From positions 806,001 to 870,000 of the forward strand of contig CAVQPS010000009.1 of assembly GCA_963714795.1 (NCBI GenBank): a stretch of DNA of 64,000 bases, given 5' to 3'. The DNA is from DATIXJ01 sp963714795 (lineage in GTDB: Bacteria > Bacteroidota > Ignavibacteria > UBA10030 > SZUA-254). Positions 9,666 through 19,222 of the stretch are shown here, one piece after another (within the stretch, counting starts at the first letter, position 1; each line of letters starts with the position of its first letter). Both the position numbers and the translations under genes were made by a program. Under the pieces are notes generated by a model. That model was given only the letters and a program-made list of their open reading frames with translations, searched no databases and had not been told where the DNA came from.

Positions 9666-12531
9666 TTATCTTACGGTGTACGTGAACGTTGCCAGAAAAT
9701 ATCGGCCTAAAACTTCATTCTGGATATCTTCAACGTACGATTCCGTGATCATGCGGTTGACGCTCTTGTTCTGGTTCAGGAGATCGTTCACACCGATCTG
9801 AAGTTCTCCGCGCTGGCTGGCAAAAAACTTGTGTGCAAGATTTAAACTCCAGAGCCAGATGTTTTCATCGTATCCGGCACCCAACCCGTTGTAAAGCGTG
9901 TTGTCCAACTCATTTCTCAGAACAAATCCATTGAGGAAGATCAGATTGAATTTTATTCCTGCTGTTTGTGAATAGTAATTATTGTTCAATTGCAGCTCGC
10001 TGCTGTTCTTTGCAATATTGTAATTCCCGGTATAGGACAGGGTAAAGTCGACATCGGTGCTGATGTTACTGGAAATGACTCCACCCGCGGTTAATGCGGA
10101 AGTATTATTGAGATTCAAAGCACCATTGACGAGACCCGGTGTGCGGGTAAAGTTGTAACCGGCGGTGAGATTGAGATTGCTGCTGATGAGTCCTATCGGC
10201 AGGCCGTACGTCAGAAAAAATCTTGCATTCCAATAATCGTCGAGGTTCACAGGCGTTGTTAATTGACTTCCCTGATGCAGCAGAATACCCTGGCTCAGCA
10301 AAGAATCCTTCGTCGCAGTGTAGATGGAATTGGCAACATAGTTGTTTGTTTCCTGGGCAGTGAGGAAAATAAACAGGCTATGACCTTCCCGTGCATTCGT
10401 CAAGCCATAACGCAGCAAGATAGTCTGTCCATATGACTGGGTGAGATTCGGATTGCCGCCGGTGAGTTGCAGAGGATTGGAGTTGTCGATAACGTTTTGC
10501 AATTGTGCGATCGTCGGTGCCGTGGTTGACGTCCTGTAGAAAAAACGTAAGTTCGTGTTATCCGTGAAGGTATAATTGAGCATTGCCGAAGGAAGCACGT
10601 TGTAAAATGTTCTGTTCACGACGTTCGAAAATGGATACACTTGCGTTCCATCCAGCGAAGCAATCTGGTACGCGGCGTTGATCATGAGGTTCAGTGTAGA
10701 AACATGAATGCGGTACCCGATCCCGGCATTTTGCGTTGTGTACGTGTTGTGAAATGTGTTCGAAAGCAACGTGTCGGGTAACGTGAAGGCATCTGTTTGT
10801 GAATCAAATGCATAACGGCGATTATCTGAATTATTCTTTGTGTACGAAGGATTGTATGTCAACTGAACCTGACTAAAAACTCCGACCGGTTCGGTGTACG
10901 CGAGGCGGGGCGAAATCGTATAGCCGTCCGTGTTGAGCGTGGTATGTTCATTCAGCAGGGAATCGTAATTCTGCGTGATATAGTTCTGAAGAGAATAGAC
11001 CGACCCCGTGCCCTGTTTCAGGTTTGAACTCCAACCGATGTCCAGCGACACGGTTCTTCCGGGAAGATCGAATTTGTGACGTAATGTAAGGTGGCTTGAA
11101 ATGTTATTTCCCGTATATTCGGAACCGTTAATGTTTTCCACATCGGTGATCGGCCCCGACATGTTCGTCATAGAACCGGTCAAATTGCTTCCGGAATTGT
11201 TGGATTGAAAGTACACATGCGGGCGTAAAAATAATGGAGTTCGAAGAATCGAATAAATACACCGCGCGGGTATCGAACCGATGGTTAACATTGCTGCTGT
11301 TGGAGTTTGTCGCCTGCCTGTAAACCTGTTGAGAATCCTGCTGAAGTTGATATGTCTGCGCAAGGTTCTGAAGATTATTGTTCGCCGTGTGATTAAAAAA
11401 ATAACCCTGGTTGATGGTAAAATTACTGTCAAAGCTGTCGTTGAAATTCGCGCCGACTGAATTCGTATTGGTAATACCGGTTTGCTGGCCGACAAGAAAA
11501 TTACCAACGTTAATACCGCTGTTTCCGCCGCCGCCCCCACCGCCGCCGCCATTTCCACCCCCACCGCCATAAAAGCCGCCGCCGCCGCCACCGCCACCAC
11601 CTCGCCCACCACCACCACCGCCGCCACGACCGCCGCCGCCAAATCCACCTCCGTTGGAAGTATTGTTTGTAACGCCGAGAATATCCTGCGTTGAAAAATT
11701 CTGTTGGTTGACATTATTGGAAAGCCCGATCAACGTCAATCGGCTGTCACCTTCGAACGAATTAACGCTCCCGCCGGCGATATAGTGATCGTCGTCGCCG
11801 TATCCCGCGTAAACCTTTCCAAAATTTTGGTTGCGCCGGTTCTTACGCGTAACTATATTCATCGTCTTCAACGATTGACCGTCATCGAAGCCGGTGAACT
11901 GTGCCTGATCGCTCATCTGGTCAAACACTTGAATTTTATCGACTGCGTCGGCAGGGAGATTGTGTAATGCCAGCAACGGATCGCTTCCGAAGAACGGTTT
12001 CCCGTCAAGAAGAACTTGTTGCACGTTTTCACCCTGGGCATGTACGCCGGTGTTATCAATCGACACGCCGGGCAATTTCGTCACGAGGTCTCCGGCATCC
12101 GCATCCGGGTGAACTTTAAATGCGCCTGCGTTAAATTCAGCAGTATCCGCTTTTTGCTCGGCCGGAACGACCTGTCCTTCCACCACGATCTCGCCAAGCT
12201 GAACTGCGCTCACAGACATGGCGATATCGCCGGCATCGATAGATGGTTTGTCGACCACCACGGTTTTATAGGCTGAGGAATAGCCGACGTATGTGGCAGT
12301 AATTACGTAGGTATTGAAATTAACATTCCCGAATATAAACTTGCCGTCAATATCGGTGCCGACGAACTCGGCTTTTGTCGAGTCTGACTTGAGGGAAAGA
12401 CGGACCGTTACTCCGACAAGCGGGGATTTGTTCTTGCCATCGATGATCCGTCCCTGCACCGTGCTTATCTGGGCAAGTGCCGGAATCGAATACCACACAA
12501 CTAAAATAAGGACGAGAAGTTTTCTGAACAT
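9666..12531 (-). CDS. TonB-receptor-like outer-membrane beta-barrel protein (one-base frameshift near 11221-11223)
   Basis: A large outer-membrane protein read from 12531 down. It has a signal peptide (MFRKLLVLILVVWYSIPALAQ), a carboxypeptidase-regulatory-like beta-sandwich (about residues 24-105), a plug-like region (LVTKLPGVSIDNTGV..VQQVLLDGKPFF..DAVDKIQVFDQ), a very Gly-rich tract (residues 294-338) and a long barrel ending in FLATFTYTVR. Frame one stops at 11128, while barrel sequence resumes in another frame as PHVYFQSNNSGSN. Dropping one base of the GGG at 11221-11223 restores TPHVYFQSNN and a protein of about 954 residues. The layout fits the OMP_b-brl_3 subgroup, for which a TonB-box role is not established. 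The substrate is unknown. It converges with kdpE. Confidence 0.88.
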
Positions 12532-12855
12532 ATAATGAGTGTTGTTATCTTGTTTTACGATGAACGGAAAAAGTCAAGGGTGGTAAGCAAACCCTGCAAT
12601 TTGAATGACAATAGTTGATTTTCAGTATACGCTTATTCTTAGACTCTCCAAAGAATGAAATGTTTAAGAAAAAACCGTATCACGGGAAAATTTCAGTCGA
12701 TTTTGTCGAATCTGTTCTTTTTTACAGTATCATGAATTGAACCAATATAATCGATGCCCCGGAATATTTCTGGCAATTGTTTTTTCTTGACGATGAGCAG
12801 GAAGAAATGTACTTTGTATGAGTTAATATTTCTTTGTTCATGAAAGGAACATCCG
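12532..12855. other. Divergent intergenic region between the outer-membrane receptor and the DUF6526 gene
   Basis: This 324-base AT-rich spacer separates two divergently transcribed genes and must carry both promoters. A ribosome site AAAGGAAC lies just before 12856. No convincing -35/-10 pair, RNA structure or small gene was found by eye. A 75-codon frame on the minus strand (12722-12949) overlaps the downstream gene and is not credible. Confidence 0.5.
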
Positions 12856-13290
12856 ATGTCGGTTCAAAATTATGGAAATCATAAGCGTTACGTGTTTCTG
12901 TTTCATGTTGTATTATTCCTGCTCCTTGTTCTGACATTGATCGGATCATTTGTTAATTTTTATGAATCGCTGGGCGATCATGAAAGAATGTACAGTGCGT
13001 CGTTAATCGCGGTATTGTCCGTCTGTTTGCTGATGTTCTTTTTCTTCAGCAGAGGGTTTGCACTGCGGGCACAGGATCGCGCGATCCGCGCGGAGGAAAA
13101 TCTCCGGTATTTTGCACTCGCCGGTAAACTGTTCGATCCGAAATTAACCATGTCGCAAATCATTGCTCTGCGCTTTGCTTCGGATGAAGAACTGGTCGGG
13201 CTGGCGAAGAAAGCGGTCGATGAGAATCTTACGAACGATGCCATCAAACGATCGGTAAAGAACTGGCGCGCAGATTATCATCGCGCGTGA
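12856..13290 (+). CDS. DUF6526 family membrane protein
   Basis: A 144-residue inner-membrane protein of unknown role that matches the DUF6526 pattern: an N-terminal 'QNYxNHxRYV' followed by two hydrophobic helices (about residues 15-35 and 49-68) and a soluble helical tail. The tail includes RFASDEELVGLAKKAVDENLTNDAIKRSVKNWRADYHR, quoted here in two parts: RFASDEELVGLAKKA, then NDAIKRSVKNWRADY. The ATG follows AAAGGAAC at good spacing. It stands alone between the receptor gene and ilvE. Family recognition is from memory of the motif; no function is known to me. Confidence 0.85.
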   Translation: MSVQNYGNHKRYVFLFHVVLFLLLVLTLIGSFVNFYESLGDHERMYSASLIAVLSVCLLMFFFFSRGFALRAQDRAIRAEENLRYFALAGKLFDPKLTMSQIIALRFASDEELVGLAKKAVDENLTNDAIKRSVKNWRADYHRA

Positions 13291-13410
13291 CGTAAAGTAT
13301 ATCGAAACCGGATTGATTCGGCAAGAAAAGAGAAAATCGGTCGAAATCATTTGTGATATTTTTTCTGACCCGTTCTATCATGCAGTGTTGTCGGTGCCGT
13401 CAACCCGGCA

Positions 13411-13439
13411 TTGACTCTCAAAAGGATTTACCGTATATT
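13411..13439 (+). promoter_or_regulatory. Predicted sigma-70 type promoter for ilvE
   Basis: TTGACT at 13411-13416 and TATATT at 13434-13439 are separated by exactly 17 bases, so transcription would start near 13446. That gives ilvE (ATG 13661) an untranslated leader of about 215 bases. A small hairpin is possible inside the leader: CGGTTG (13511-13516) pairing with CAACCG (13522-13527). A T8 run ends at 13560, but it lies too far from the hairpin for a clear terminator. The rest of the 13291-13660 gap shows no gene. Confidence 0.55.
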
Positions 13440-13660
13440 TTATAAAGCACACCGAAAAAGGTCTGCATCATGCTGTTTTGTTCCTTTCATCATTTCAAAT
13501 AAAGGTGAGGCGGTTGTTCGGCAACCGGCCGGCCGATCGTTCTTTCAACTAATTTTTTTTAATTCCAACACCACGATAGTACCAGCAAGACTGCGATTTC
13601 AAAATCTGTCAGCCTGGAATTGTTGATTTGATCAGTTTTTATTGAGGAAAGGATTATCCT

Positions 13661-14605
13661 ATGCCGTTACCAAAGTATGCATTTTTCAACGATAAAGTTA
13701 TTCCCTATGACGAAGCGAAAGTTGGTGTCCTGACACATGCGCTGAACTATGGAACCGCAATTTTTGACGGTATCCGGGGATACTGGAATGAGGAAGAACA
13801 CGAGCTGTTTATTTTCCGGCTTCAGGATCACTGCCGCCGTTTTCTCCAGTCGGCAAAGTTGTTGTGTATGAAACTTCCGTTTAACGAACAGACGCTTTTT
13901 CAGGCATTTATGGAAGTGCTCCAGGCTGAACAATATCATGAAGATTGTTATATCCGTCCGCTCGCTTTTTATTCCGATGAAATTATCGGTGTTCGCCTTC
14001 ACAATCTGACGCCGGCCCTGTCGATCGTGGCGCTTCCGTTCGGCCGGTATGTGGATAATGAAGAAGGAACGCGCGTTACTGTTTCTTCGTGGCGCCGGGT
14101 CGATGACAATATGATCCCGCCGCGCGGAAAGATCGCCGGTTCGTATGTGAATTCTGCTTTTATCAAAACCGATGCCCAGCGGGCGGGATTTGATGAAGCT
14201 ATCGTGCTGAATCACGACGGACATGTTTCGGAAGGTTCTGCCGAAAATTTCTTTATGATCAAAAACGGAGTCGTGATCACACCCCCCATTACGGATAATA
14301 TCCTGGAAGGCATTACACGCCGTACGATGATATCGCTTTTCCGGGATGAACTGGAACTGGAAGTGGTCGAACGTCAGATCGATCGAACCGAATTGTATCT
14401 TGCCGACGAGATGTTCTTTGTTGGAACGGGCGTTCAAATCGCATCGATTATTGAAGTTGATCATCGTCCTATCGGAAACGGTTCGATGGGAATCGTGACG
14501 AAAGAAATGCGCGATATCTATTTCAATACCGTCCGCGGACGTATCCACAAATATCGCGGCTGGTGTTCGCCGGTCTACGATATGCATGTGATCGGTAAAT
14601 CATAA
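13661..14605 (+). CDS. ilvE: Branched-chain amino acid aminotransferase
   Basis: A class IV PLP aminotransferase that catalyses the last step of Val, Leu and Ile synthesis, with 2-oxoglutarate/glutamate as partner. The 314 residues match the IlvE length. Visible signatures are HALNYGTAIFDGIRGYW near the N-terminus, the PLP lysine at about residue 157 in RGKIAGSYVNS, VSEGSAENFF, the cofactor loop TPPITDNILEGITRRT, and ADEMFFVGTGVQI. The start MPLPKYAFFNDKVIPYDEAKV is typical of the family. The gene sits behind its own predicted promoter with a long leader. A 306-codon frame on the opposite strand is only its shadow. Confidence 0.96.
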   Translation: MPLPKYAFFNDKVIPYDEAKVGVLTHALNYGTAIFDGIRGYWNEEEHELFIFRLQDHCRRFLQSAKLLCMKLPFNEQTLFQAFMEVLQAEQYHEDCYIRPLAFYSDEIIGVRLHNLTPALSIVALPFGRYVDNEEGTRVTVSSWRRVDDNMIPPRGKIAGSYVNSAFIKTDAQRAGFDEAIVLNHDGHVSEGSAENFFMIKNGVVITPPITDNILEGITRRTMISLFRDELELEVVERQIDRTELYLADEMFFVGTGVQIASIIEVDHRPIGNGSMGIVTKEMRDIYFNTVRGRIHKYRGWCSPVYDMHVIGKS

Positions 14606-14669
14606 CGGAACATTTTCGGACGATGGTTGATTGTACGTCGTTTGTCGAATGTCATGAAAGGAAAATAAC

Positions 14670-14882
14670 ATGGCTCAATCTCATTGTATAAAATGCGGCA
14701 GTTATAAATTTGAAATAGCCGATTCGCATCTCAAGCATAAGGAAACAAAGCTGGTTTTCGTGCAGTGTTCGTCGTGCGGTGGAGTCGTCGGTGTCTTTGA
14801 AATGCGCGCCGCCGAGAAATTTCTCGAGAATCAAGCTGAAGACCGGTTTCCAATTTCCGAAAAACCGGAGTTCGAACTGTAA
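14670..14882 (+). CDS. Small zinc-ribbon protein
   Basis: A 70-residue protein with two CxxC knuckles (CIKC at about residues 6-9 and CSSC about 27 residues later, in FVQCSSCGGVVGVFE), the layout of a one-domain zinc ribbon. No catalytic domain accompanies it. The ATG lies behind AAAGGAAAAT, and a strong intrinsic terminator follows at 14911. It may share the ilvE transcript, being 64 bases downstream. Its role is unknown; such proteins often bind nucleic acid or act as small adaptors. Confidence 0.8.
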   Translation: MAQSHCIKCGSYKFEIADSHLKHKETKLVFVQCSSCGGVVGVFEMRAAEKFLENQAEDRFPISEKPEFEL

Positions 14883-14910
14883 AGCTTTTCGCGGCATTCC
14901 TTATTCTCAC

Positions 14911-14959
14911 TGCTCGTCTATTTCCTTCATCATCAAGGAAATAGATGAGCATTTTTTTT
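14911..14959 (+). terminator. Intrinsic terminator after the zinc-ribbon gene
   Basis: The arms TGCTCGTCTATTTCCTT (14911-14927) and AAGGAAATAGATGAGCA (14935-14951) pair over 17 positions with one G-T wobble and a 7-base loop. A T8 run follows directly. This is a textbook rho-independent terminator for the ilvE/zinc-ribbon transcript. Confidence 0.9.
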
Positions 14960-15014
14960 CTTTGACACTGAATAAAATTTCAGTATGTTCTCTTACACAA
15001 TCATAAATCAAGGT

Positions 15015-16364
15015 ATGAACAGAACATTCAATCTTGCAGCTATTTTTTCTTGCCTGACGATGATGATTTGGTCGCCCGCCATCGCACAACATTCAACTGC
15101 CGATTCAGTAAAAGCCGAGTTTCTTCACGCATGGAACGGCTATAAACAATTCGCCTGGGGGCACGATGCTCTGAAACCGCTGAGCAAACAGCCGCGCGAT
15201 TGGTACGGCAAATCATTCTGCATGACGCCGGTCGACGCGTACGACGTCTTGATGGTGATGGGACTTTCCGGTGAAGCTGCGGAAGCAAAAAAGCTTATTT
15301 TCGATACTCTTTCATTTAACAGAGATGTCGAAATCCAGAGTTTTGAGATTACCATTCGGCTGCTTGGCGGACTGTTATCGTCCTATCAGATCGACGGCGA
15401 CAAACGCTTTCTTGATCTTGCTGAAGATCTCGGGAAGCGACTTCTTCCTGTTTTCAATTCGTCGACCGGAATGCCGTATCGTTTTGTCAATCTTCAAACC
15501 GGAAAAATCCGCGATTCGATCAACAATCCCGCCGAAATCGGAACATCGTTAATTGAATTCGGCACACTCAGCAAACTGACCGGCAATCCTGTCTATTATG
15601 AAAAGTCAAAACGTGCGCTTGTACAATTATTTAATCACCGATCGAAAATCGGACTTGTCGGTACATGGATCAATGTGGAAACGGGAATGTGGGTCGATTC
15701 GACAAGCCATATCGGCGGTGCCATCGATTCATATTATGAATATCTCATCAAATCATGGCTCCTCTTTGGCGATACGGATTGCAAAAACATGTGGGATGAA
15801 AGCATTACGGCAATCAACACTTACATTGCCGATACAATGCACAGCGGATTGTGGTATGGTCAGGCAAACATGGAAACAGGAAAACGTATCGGCACCGAGT
15901 TCGGATCGCTTGAAGCTTTTTTCCCCGCGGTGCTTTGCCTCTCCGGAGATGTCGAGCGTGCGAAGAAACTGGAAGAATCATGTTTCGCGATGTGGAACGT
16001 TTATGGTATCGAACCGGATGGGTTCAATTATGTTACGATGTCGGCAACGGAGAAAAACTATCCTCTGCGCCCTGAAATCATCGAGTCGGCGTATTATCTT
16101 TATCATTATACCGGTGACCAAAAATATCGTCAAATGGGAGAAACATTTTTTCACTCTATCATGAATTACTGTCGTACCGATGACGCGTATGCCGCTCTCC
16201 AGGATGTTACGACGAAACAGAAAACCGATTCGATGGAAAGTTTTTTCTTTGCCGAAACATTGCAATACCTCTATTTGTTATTCTCACCGGAGGAAACTCT
16301 GCCGTTCGATTCGGTTATTTTCAATACGGAAGCGCATCCGATACGAATAACCTGGAAGAAATAA
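15015..16364 (+). CDS. Secreted GH47-type alpha-1,2-mannosidase-like glycosidase
   Basis: A 449-residue exported enzyme of the inverting glycoside hydrolase family 47, which trims alpha-1,2-linked mannose from glycans using Ca2+. ATG 15015 was chosen because it gives a signal peptide (MNRTFNLAAIFSCLTMMIWSPAIAQ) behind AAGG; the frame is open from 14985. Family signatures are HAWNGYKQFAWGHDALKPLS near the mature N-terminus, TPVDAYDVLMVMGL, the repeated helical hairpins of an (alpha/alpha)7 barrel, RPEIIESAYYLYHYTGD, and the C-terminal NTEAHP motif that contributes the Ca2+-binding Thr. GH47 is chiefly eukaryotic, with few bacterial members. The physiological substrate is unknown. Confidence 0.9.
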   Translation: MNRTFNLAAIFSCLTMMIWSPAIAQHSTADSVKAEFLHAWNGYKQFAWGHDALKPLSKQPRDWYGKSFCMTPVDAYDVLMVMGLSGEAAEAKKLIFDTLSFNRDVEIQSFEITIRLLGGLLSSYQIDGDKRFLDLAEDLGKRLLPVFNSSTGMPYRFVNLQTGKIRDSINNPAEIGTSLIEFGTLSKLTGNPVYYEKSKRALVQLFNHRSKIGLVGTWINVETGMWVDSTSHIGGAIDSYYEYLIKSWLLFGDTDCKNMWDESITAINTYIADTMHSGLWYGQANMETGKRIGTEFGSLEAFFPAVLCLSGDVERAKKLEESCFAMWNVYGIEPDGFNYVTMSATEKNYPLRPEIIESAYYLYHYTGDQKYRQMGETFFHSIMNYCRTDDAYAALQDVTTKQKTDSMESFFFAETLQYLYLLFSPEETLPFDSVIFNTEAHPIRITWKK

Positions 16365-16482
16365 TAACCGATTCCACAAATCGTTTTATTCCGGATCAAT
16401 GAACCGTTGTGGATTCATGCAACTCTTCGTATATTTTATTCAATGATGACGATTGTATGAAAAGAAAAATTTTATCGGGCGT

Positions 16483-17835
16483 ATGAACCCGGCACATGAA
16501 TCCCGGGAATCGGACAAGACAAAAGCGCGACGTTTTGGACATGTTTTTCGGGCACTCCGTTTCAGAAACTATCGGCTCTTTTTCGGCGGACAACTCATTT
16601 CGCTGATCGGCACATGGATGCAGCAAATTGCGCTAACCTGGCTCGTGTACCGTCTCACGAATTCAGCATTTCTCCTTGGACTGGTCGGATTTGCCGGGCA
16701 ACTGCCGATGTTTCTTCTCGGTCCGCTTGCCGGCGTGATTGCCGACCGGTTGAATAAACAACGCATCATCATCATTACGCAAACTCTTTCCATGATTCAG
16801 GCCGGGATACTTGCTGTGCTTACGCTGACCGGTACGATTGCAGTGTGGCACATCATGGTCCTCAGTATTTTTTTAGGACTCATCAATGCATTCGATATGC
16901 CGACCCGCCAATCGTTTTTACTGGAGATGATTGAAAATAAAGATGAACTCGGAAATGCCATTGCTCTGAATTCTTCCATGTTCAACGGTGCACGATTAGT
17001 GGGGCCATCCATTGCGGGATTGGTTATCGCCGCGATCGGTGAGGGGCTTTGTTTTTTTCTGAATGCCGTCAGTTATATTGCGGTCATTATAGCGTTACTC
17101 GCCATGAAACTTCCGCCGCGTCATCATCATCAAAAAAAATCCCGCGGGATGATGGTTGAATTTAAGGAAGGGTTTCGGTATGTGGTCGGCTTTTCCGCCA
17201 TCCGGAATATTCTTCTTCTGATTGCGCTTGTCAGTCTTGCCGGAATGCCATACATGGTGCTCATGCCGGTATTTGCAAAAGATATTTTACATGGCGGTCC
17301 GCACACACTCGGGTTTCTGATGGGTGCAGTCGGAGTCGGGGCATTGTCCGGTGCATTGATTCTTGCCTCAAGAAAAAATGTTGTCGGACTCAGCCGGTGG
17401 ATTCCGTTTTCTGCAACCGTGTTTGGCGCGGGGATCATCGGTTTTTCGTTCTCCCGGGCTCTTCCGCTTTCGATGGTTTTGTTGTTCATCGCCGGACTGG
17501 GAATGATGGTACAAATTGCCTCGAGCAATACGATTATGCAGACAATTGCCGACGACGATAAGCGTGGTCGCGTAATGAGTTTTTATACCATGTCATTTGT
17601 CGGAATGACACCGTTCGGCAGCCTTCTCGCCGGAAGTCTGGCAAGCTCCATCGGAGCTCCTTCAACCGTTTTCATCAGCGGAATTGTATGCATAGCGGGC
17701 GCGATCATTTTTGCTCTTCAATTGCCGTCGTTACGGAAACAAATTCATCCGATTTATGTGAAGCTGGGAATTATCCCGGAAATATCATCCGGCATACAAA
17801 CCGCGAGCCAGCTGGCACGACCGCCGGCAGAGTGA
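16483..17835 (+). CDS. MFS transporter, EntS/MFS_3-like exporter
   Basis: An inner-membrane major facilitator of about 450 residues with twelve predicted helices. The pattern NYRLFFGGQLISLIGTWMQ, then LVYRLTNSAFLLGLVG, LLGPLAGVIADRLNKQRII and FDMPTRQSFLLEM is that of the EntS-like exporter group (siderophore, drug or metabolite efflux). A His-rich loop (HHHQKK) lies in the middle cytoplasmic region. I chose ATG 16483; a TTG at 16453 would add ten residues. It stands alone between the GH47 gene and murA. The transported substrate cannot be told from sequence. Confidence 0.88.
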   Translation: MNPAHESRESDKTKARRFGHVFRALRFRNYRLFFGGQLISLIGTWMQQIALTWLVYRLTNSAFLLGLVGFAGQLPMFLLGPLAGVIADRLNKQRIIIITQTLSMIQAGILAVLTLTGTIAVWHIMVLSIFLGLINAFDMPTRQSFLLEMIENKDELGNAIALNSSMFNGARLVGPSIAGLVIAAIGEGLCFFLNAVSYIAVIIALLAMKLPPRHHHQKKSRGMMVEFKEGFRYVVGFSAIRNILLLIALVSLAGMPYMVLMPVFAKDILHGGPHTLGFLMGAVGVGALSGALILASRKNVVGLSRWIPFSATVFGAGIIGFSFSRALPLSMVLLFIAGLGMMVQIASSNTIMQTIADDDKRGRVMSFYTMSFVGMTPFGSLLAGSLASSIGAPSTVFISGIVCIAGAIIFALQLPSLRKQIHPIYVKLGIIPEISSGIQTASQLARPPAE

Positions 17836-17945
17836 ATCATTTTTCCCGTTAATTCGCACAGGCAATGGAATTGTTCCTCTTTATTTCTTCTTTGATTTTG
17901 CATGTTGTTTGATGTATATTCACAAGGCAAATAAAGGACATCAGC

Positions 17946-19208
17946 GTGGATAAATTCGTTATTCAGGGCGGTAAAAAACTAAAAGGGAAGGTTGTCATCA
18001 GCGGCTCGAAAAATGCGGCACTCGCGCTGATGCCGGCAACACTTCTCGCGAGCGGCAGGTATCATTTCCGGAATATTCCCGAGCTTCGCGATGTGATCAC
18101 GATGGGAAAACTGCTCCAGATGATGGGGGTGGATGTTGAAAGAAACGGGCATGAGCTTCAGATGAATACGTTTCGCGTCAATAAGTTTGAAGCGCCGTAC
18201 GAACAGGTGAAAAAAATGCGTGCGTCGATTTACGTTCTCGGCCCGTTGATCGCACGCTACAGTTATGCAAAAGTGTCGTTACCGGGAGGATGTGCGTGGG
18301 GACCCCGTCCCGTCAATCTTCATATCGAAGGAATACGGAAACTCGGCGCGCATATCGATATTGAAGAAGGATATATTATTGCAAAAGCCAAACGGCTCAA
18401 AGCCGCGAAGATTCATTTCGATGTTTCCAGCGTCGGTGCTACCGGCAACATTATGATGGCGGCAGTGTTGGCAAAAGGAACGACTCGAATTACCAATGCC
18501 GCGATGGAACCGGAGATTGTCGCTCTCGGCAATTTTCTCGTCAAGATGGGCGCACACATCGGCGGAATCGGTACAGCGAAGCTGGAGATTGAAGGTGTCG
18601 ATCAGCTTCATCCGGCCGATGAAACAATGATTCCGGATCGCATTGAAGCGGGAACATTTCTCGTTGCGGCGGCAATAACAGGCGGAACGGTAACCATCGA
18701 ACACTGTGAGCCGTTGCATCTGACAGCAATTCTCTCGAAACTCAAAGAAGCCGGTGCATCAATACAAATCGGTGACACATGGATTACGATATCGATGCCG
18801 AAATCGATTAAATCGGTGAATGTAACGACGGAAATTTATCCCGGCTTTCCGACAGATATGCAGGCGCAATGGCTGTCATTAATGTCGATCGCAAAAGGAT
18901 CGGCGACCATCACCGATTCGATTTATTATGATCGCTTTAAGCACGTTCCGGAACTTACGCGTCTCGGTGCCGATATTGTTTTGAACCACAATGCTGCCAT
19001 CGTCCATGGCGTCAAAAAATTAACCGGTGCAAAAGTGATGTCGACCGATTTACGCGCTTCGGCGAGTTTGGTTCTTTCCGGACTTGTTGCCGGAGGGAAA
19101 ACCGAAGTCCTGCGCGTCTATCACCTCGACCGAGGTTATGAAGCAATTGAAAAAAAATTACTCGCATTAGGTGCGAAGATCAAACGGGTTTCCGGTCAGG
19201 AATTTTAA
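17946..19208 (+). CDS. murA: UDP-N-acetylglucosamine 1-carboxyvinyltransferase
   Basis: MurA transfers enolpyruvate from PEP to UDP-GlcNAc, the first committed step of peptidoglycan synthesis, in the cytoplasm. The 420 residues match the family. The N-terminal GGKKLKGKVVISGSKNAAL and the catalytic loop LPGGCAWGPRPVNLH are present, with the reactive Cys at residue 116, so fosfomycin sensitivity would be expected from the Cys-type active site. The start is GTG 17946 behind AAAGGA. A glycosyltransferase gene follows after 14 bases, so murA probably heads the envelope glycosylation block. Confidence 0.97.
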   Translation: MDKFVIQGGKKLKGKVVISGSKNAALALMPATLLASGRYHFRNIPELRDVITMGKLLQMMGVDVERNGHELQMNTFRVNKFEAPYEQVKKMRASIYVLGPLIARYSYAKVSLPGGCAWGPRPVNLHIEGIRKLGAHIDIEEGYIIAKAKRLKAAKIHFDVSSVGATGNIMMAAVLAKGTTRITNAAMEPEIVALGNFLVKMGAHIGGIGTAKLEIEGVDQLHPADETMIPDRIEAGTFLVAAAITGGTVTIEHCEPLHLTAILSKLKEAGASIQIGDTWITISMPKSIKSVNVTTEIYPGFPTDMQAQWLSLMSIAKGSATITDSIYYDRFKHVPELTRLGADIVLNHNAAIVHGVKKLTGAKVMSTDLRASASLVLSGLVAGGKTEVLRVYHLDRGYEAIEKKLLALGAKIKRVSGQEF

Positions 19209-19222
19209 ACCACGACAGATGT

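Noticed and set aside
11482..11694. Ala/Thr-rich plus-strand frame
   Set aside because: It is the complement of the Gly-rich repeat tract of the receptor gene, so its composition is an artefact.
13511..13560. Hairpin and T-run in the ilvE leader as a terminator/attenuator
   Set aside because: The T-run begins about 25 bases after the hairpin, too far for a standard terminator, and no leader peptide rich in branched-chain codons was found.
13667..14587. 306-codon minus-strand frame inside ilvE
   Set aside because: It lies wholly within a well-identified gene and has no family features.
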